64,000 nt of DNA from Actinocorallia aurantiaca. GTDB lineage: Bacteria; Actinomycetota; Actinomycetes; Streptosporangiales; Streptosporangiaceae. Shown here one piece after another: positions 63,624 through 64,000 of the stretch (positions are counted from its first letter, which is position 1; each line of letters opens with the position of its first letter). A model generated the notes under the pieces. That model searched no databases. It saw nothing but the letters and a program-made list of their open reading frames with translations, and was not told where the DNA came from. The stretch lies in NCBI RefSeq assembly GCF_039533685.1, contig NZ_BAAATZ010000021.1:235271-299270 (forward strand), in the 5' to 3' direction. Both the position numbers and the translations under genes were made by a program.

Positions 63624-64000
63624 ATGCCGGTCTCCGTCACCATGCCCCAGCTCGGAGAGAGCGTCACCGAGGGCACCGTCACCCGCTGGCTGAAGAAGGA
63701 GGGTGAGCACGTCGAGGTCGACGAGCCGCTCCTCGAGGTGTCGACCGACAAGGTCGACACCGAGATTCCCTCTCCCGCCGCGGGCGTTCTGACCAGTATC
63801 ACCGTCGCCGAGGACGAGACCGTCGAGGTGGGCGCCGAACTGGCGATCATCTCCGGCGCGGACGAGGCTCCGGCCCCGGCGGCCCCGCCCGCCGCGGCGC
63901 CCGAACCCGAGCCCGAGCCCGAACCCGAGCCCGCACCGGAGCCCGAGCCGCCCGCCGCGGACCCGGGCGGCGAACCTCGGGTCGGTGAGCATCAGCCGCA
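63624..64000 (+). CDS. sucB: 2-oxoacid dehydrogenase E2 component, N-terminal part (cut by window edge)
   Basis: The first 125 residues of a dihydrolipoamide acyltransferase. The lipoyl domain MPVSVTMPQLGESVTEGTVTRWLKKEGEHVEV carries the lipoylated Lys43 in STDKVDTEIPSP. It is followed by a Glu/Pro-rich linker (APEPEPEPEPEP). The GESVTEGTVTRW sequence fits the 2-oxoglutarate-type E2. The catalytic domain lies beyond the right edge. GAGGAG lies 13 bases before ATG 63624. Confidence 0.92.
   Translation, partial: MPVSVTMPQLGESVTEGTVTRWLKKEGEHVEVDEPLLEVSTDKVDTEIPSPAAGVLTSITVAEDETVEVGAELAIISGADEAPAPAAPPAAAPEPEPEPEPEPAPEPEPPAADPGGEPRVGEHQP

Noticed and set aside
63860..63960. Strong GAGCCC-type DNA repeat near the right edge
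   Set aside because: It encodes the Glu/Pro linker normal for E2 lipoyl proteins and needs no other explanation.

Overview
The window is a 64 kb piece of a very GC-rich actinobacterial chromosome. Evidence for this is GTG/TTG start codons, near-universal G/C third positions, TANNNT-type -10 boxes, a PASTA-domain kinase, a DUF3043 gene, a Rv2175c-like gene, PimB-type mannosyltransferase, and an aa3/bc1 respiratory cluster with diheme QcrC. From memory, the gene order follows the conserved block SCO2103-SCO2181 of Streptomyces coelicolor and Rv2175c-Rv2215 of Mycobacterium tuberculosis. A filamentous or spore-forming actinomycete, perhaps of Streptosporangiales, is my best guess, but the sequence alone does not prove the genus. 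A 29-base run of N at 40459-40487 shows this is a draft assembly. I saw no tRNA, rRNA, insertion sequence, prophage or CRISPR array. The region reads as vertically inherited core chromosome.

Layout. 1-3.2 kb: a WYL regulator divergent from a hydrolase and acetyltransferase pair, with a clear palindromic operator, then a Ser/Thr kinase. 3.3-8.1 kb: thiamine genes (thiE operon on minus, thiO-thiS-thiG on plus behind a TPP riboswitch) with a ferredoxin-reductase-type enzyme and a Rv2175c-like protein. 8.2-11.3 kb: PASTA kinase, endonuclease IV and a 6C small RNA. 11.5-14.3 kb: LytTR regulator, sulfite-oxidase-like protein, and DAHP synthase behind an aromatic leader peptide and an attenuator terminator. 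14.4-20.1 kb: DUF5954 protein, ThiI, a pyrophosphate-type phosphofructokinase, and an operon of a TIGR04222 membrane protein with a Gly/Cys tail, a DUF692 (MNIO) enzyme and a SCO6045-like protein. 20.1-24.5 kb: MacRS-like two-component genes and an acyltransferase. 24.7-30.4 kb: glucokinase, metallophosphoesterase, SRPBCC protein and fatty acyl-CoA ligase. 30.4-36.2 kb: PimB', a lipoprotein metallopeptidase and three secreted cell-wall hydrolases, two of them behind cyclic-di-AMP (ydaO) riboswitches.

36.3-51 kb: NYN protein, exonuclease/GIY-YIG fusion, rhomboid protease, Lrp-type regulator domain, then the cytochrome bc1-aa3 genes (ctaE-qcrC-qcrA-qcrB and ctaC-ctaD-ctaF) around trpD and an L,D-transpeptidase. 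51-55.5 kb: cysteine desulfurase, TusA-like protein, adenosine-kinase-like sugar kinase, ErpA-type Fe-S protein and nadA. 55.5-64 kb: PspA and its partner, DUF3043, aldo/keto reductase, cobalamin genes (cobU-like, cobS), pepA, lpdA and the start of the 2-oxoacid dehydrogenase E2 gene.

The most interesting regulatory features are the aromatic leader/attenuator before DAHP synthase, the twin ydaO riboswitches on cell-wall hydrolases (one gene apparently starting at CTG), and a long series of apparently leaderless genes. The best candidate for an under-described biochemical system is the TIGR04222/DUF692/SCO6045-like operon. Its third gene runs in frame without a stop into the phosphofructokinase gene.
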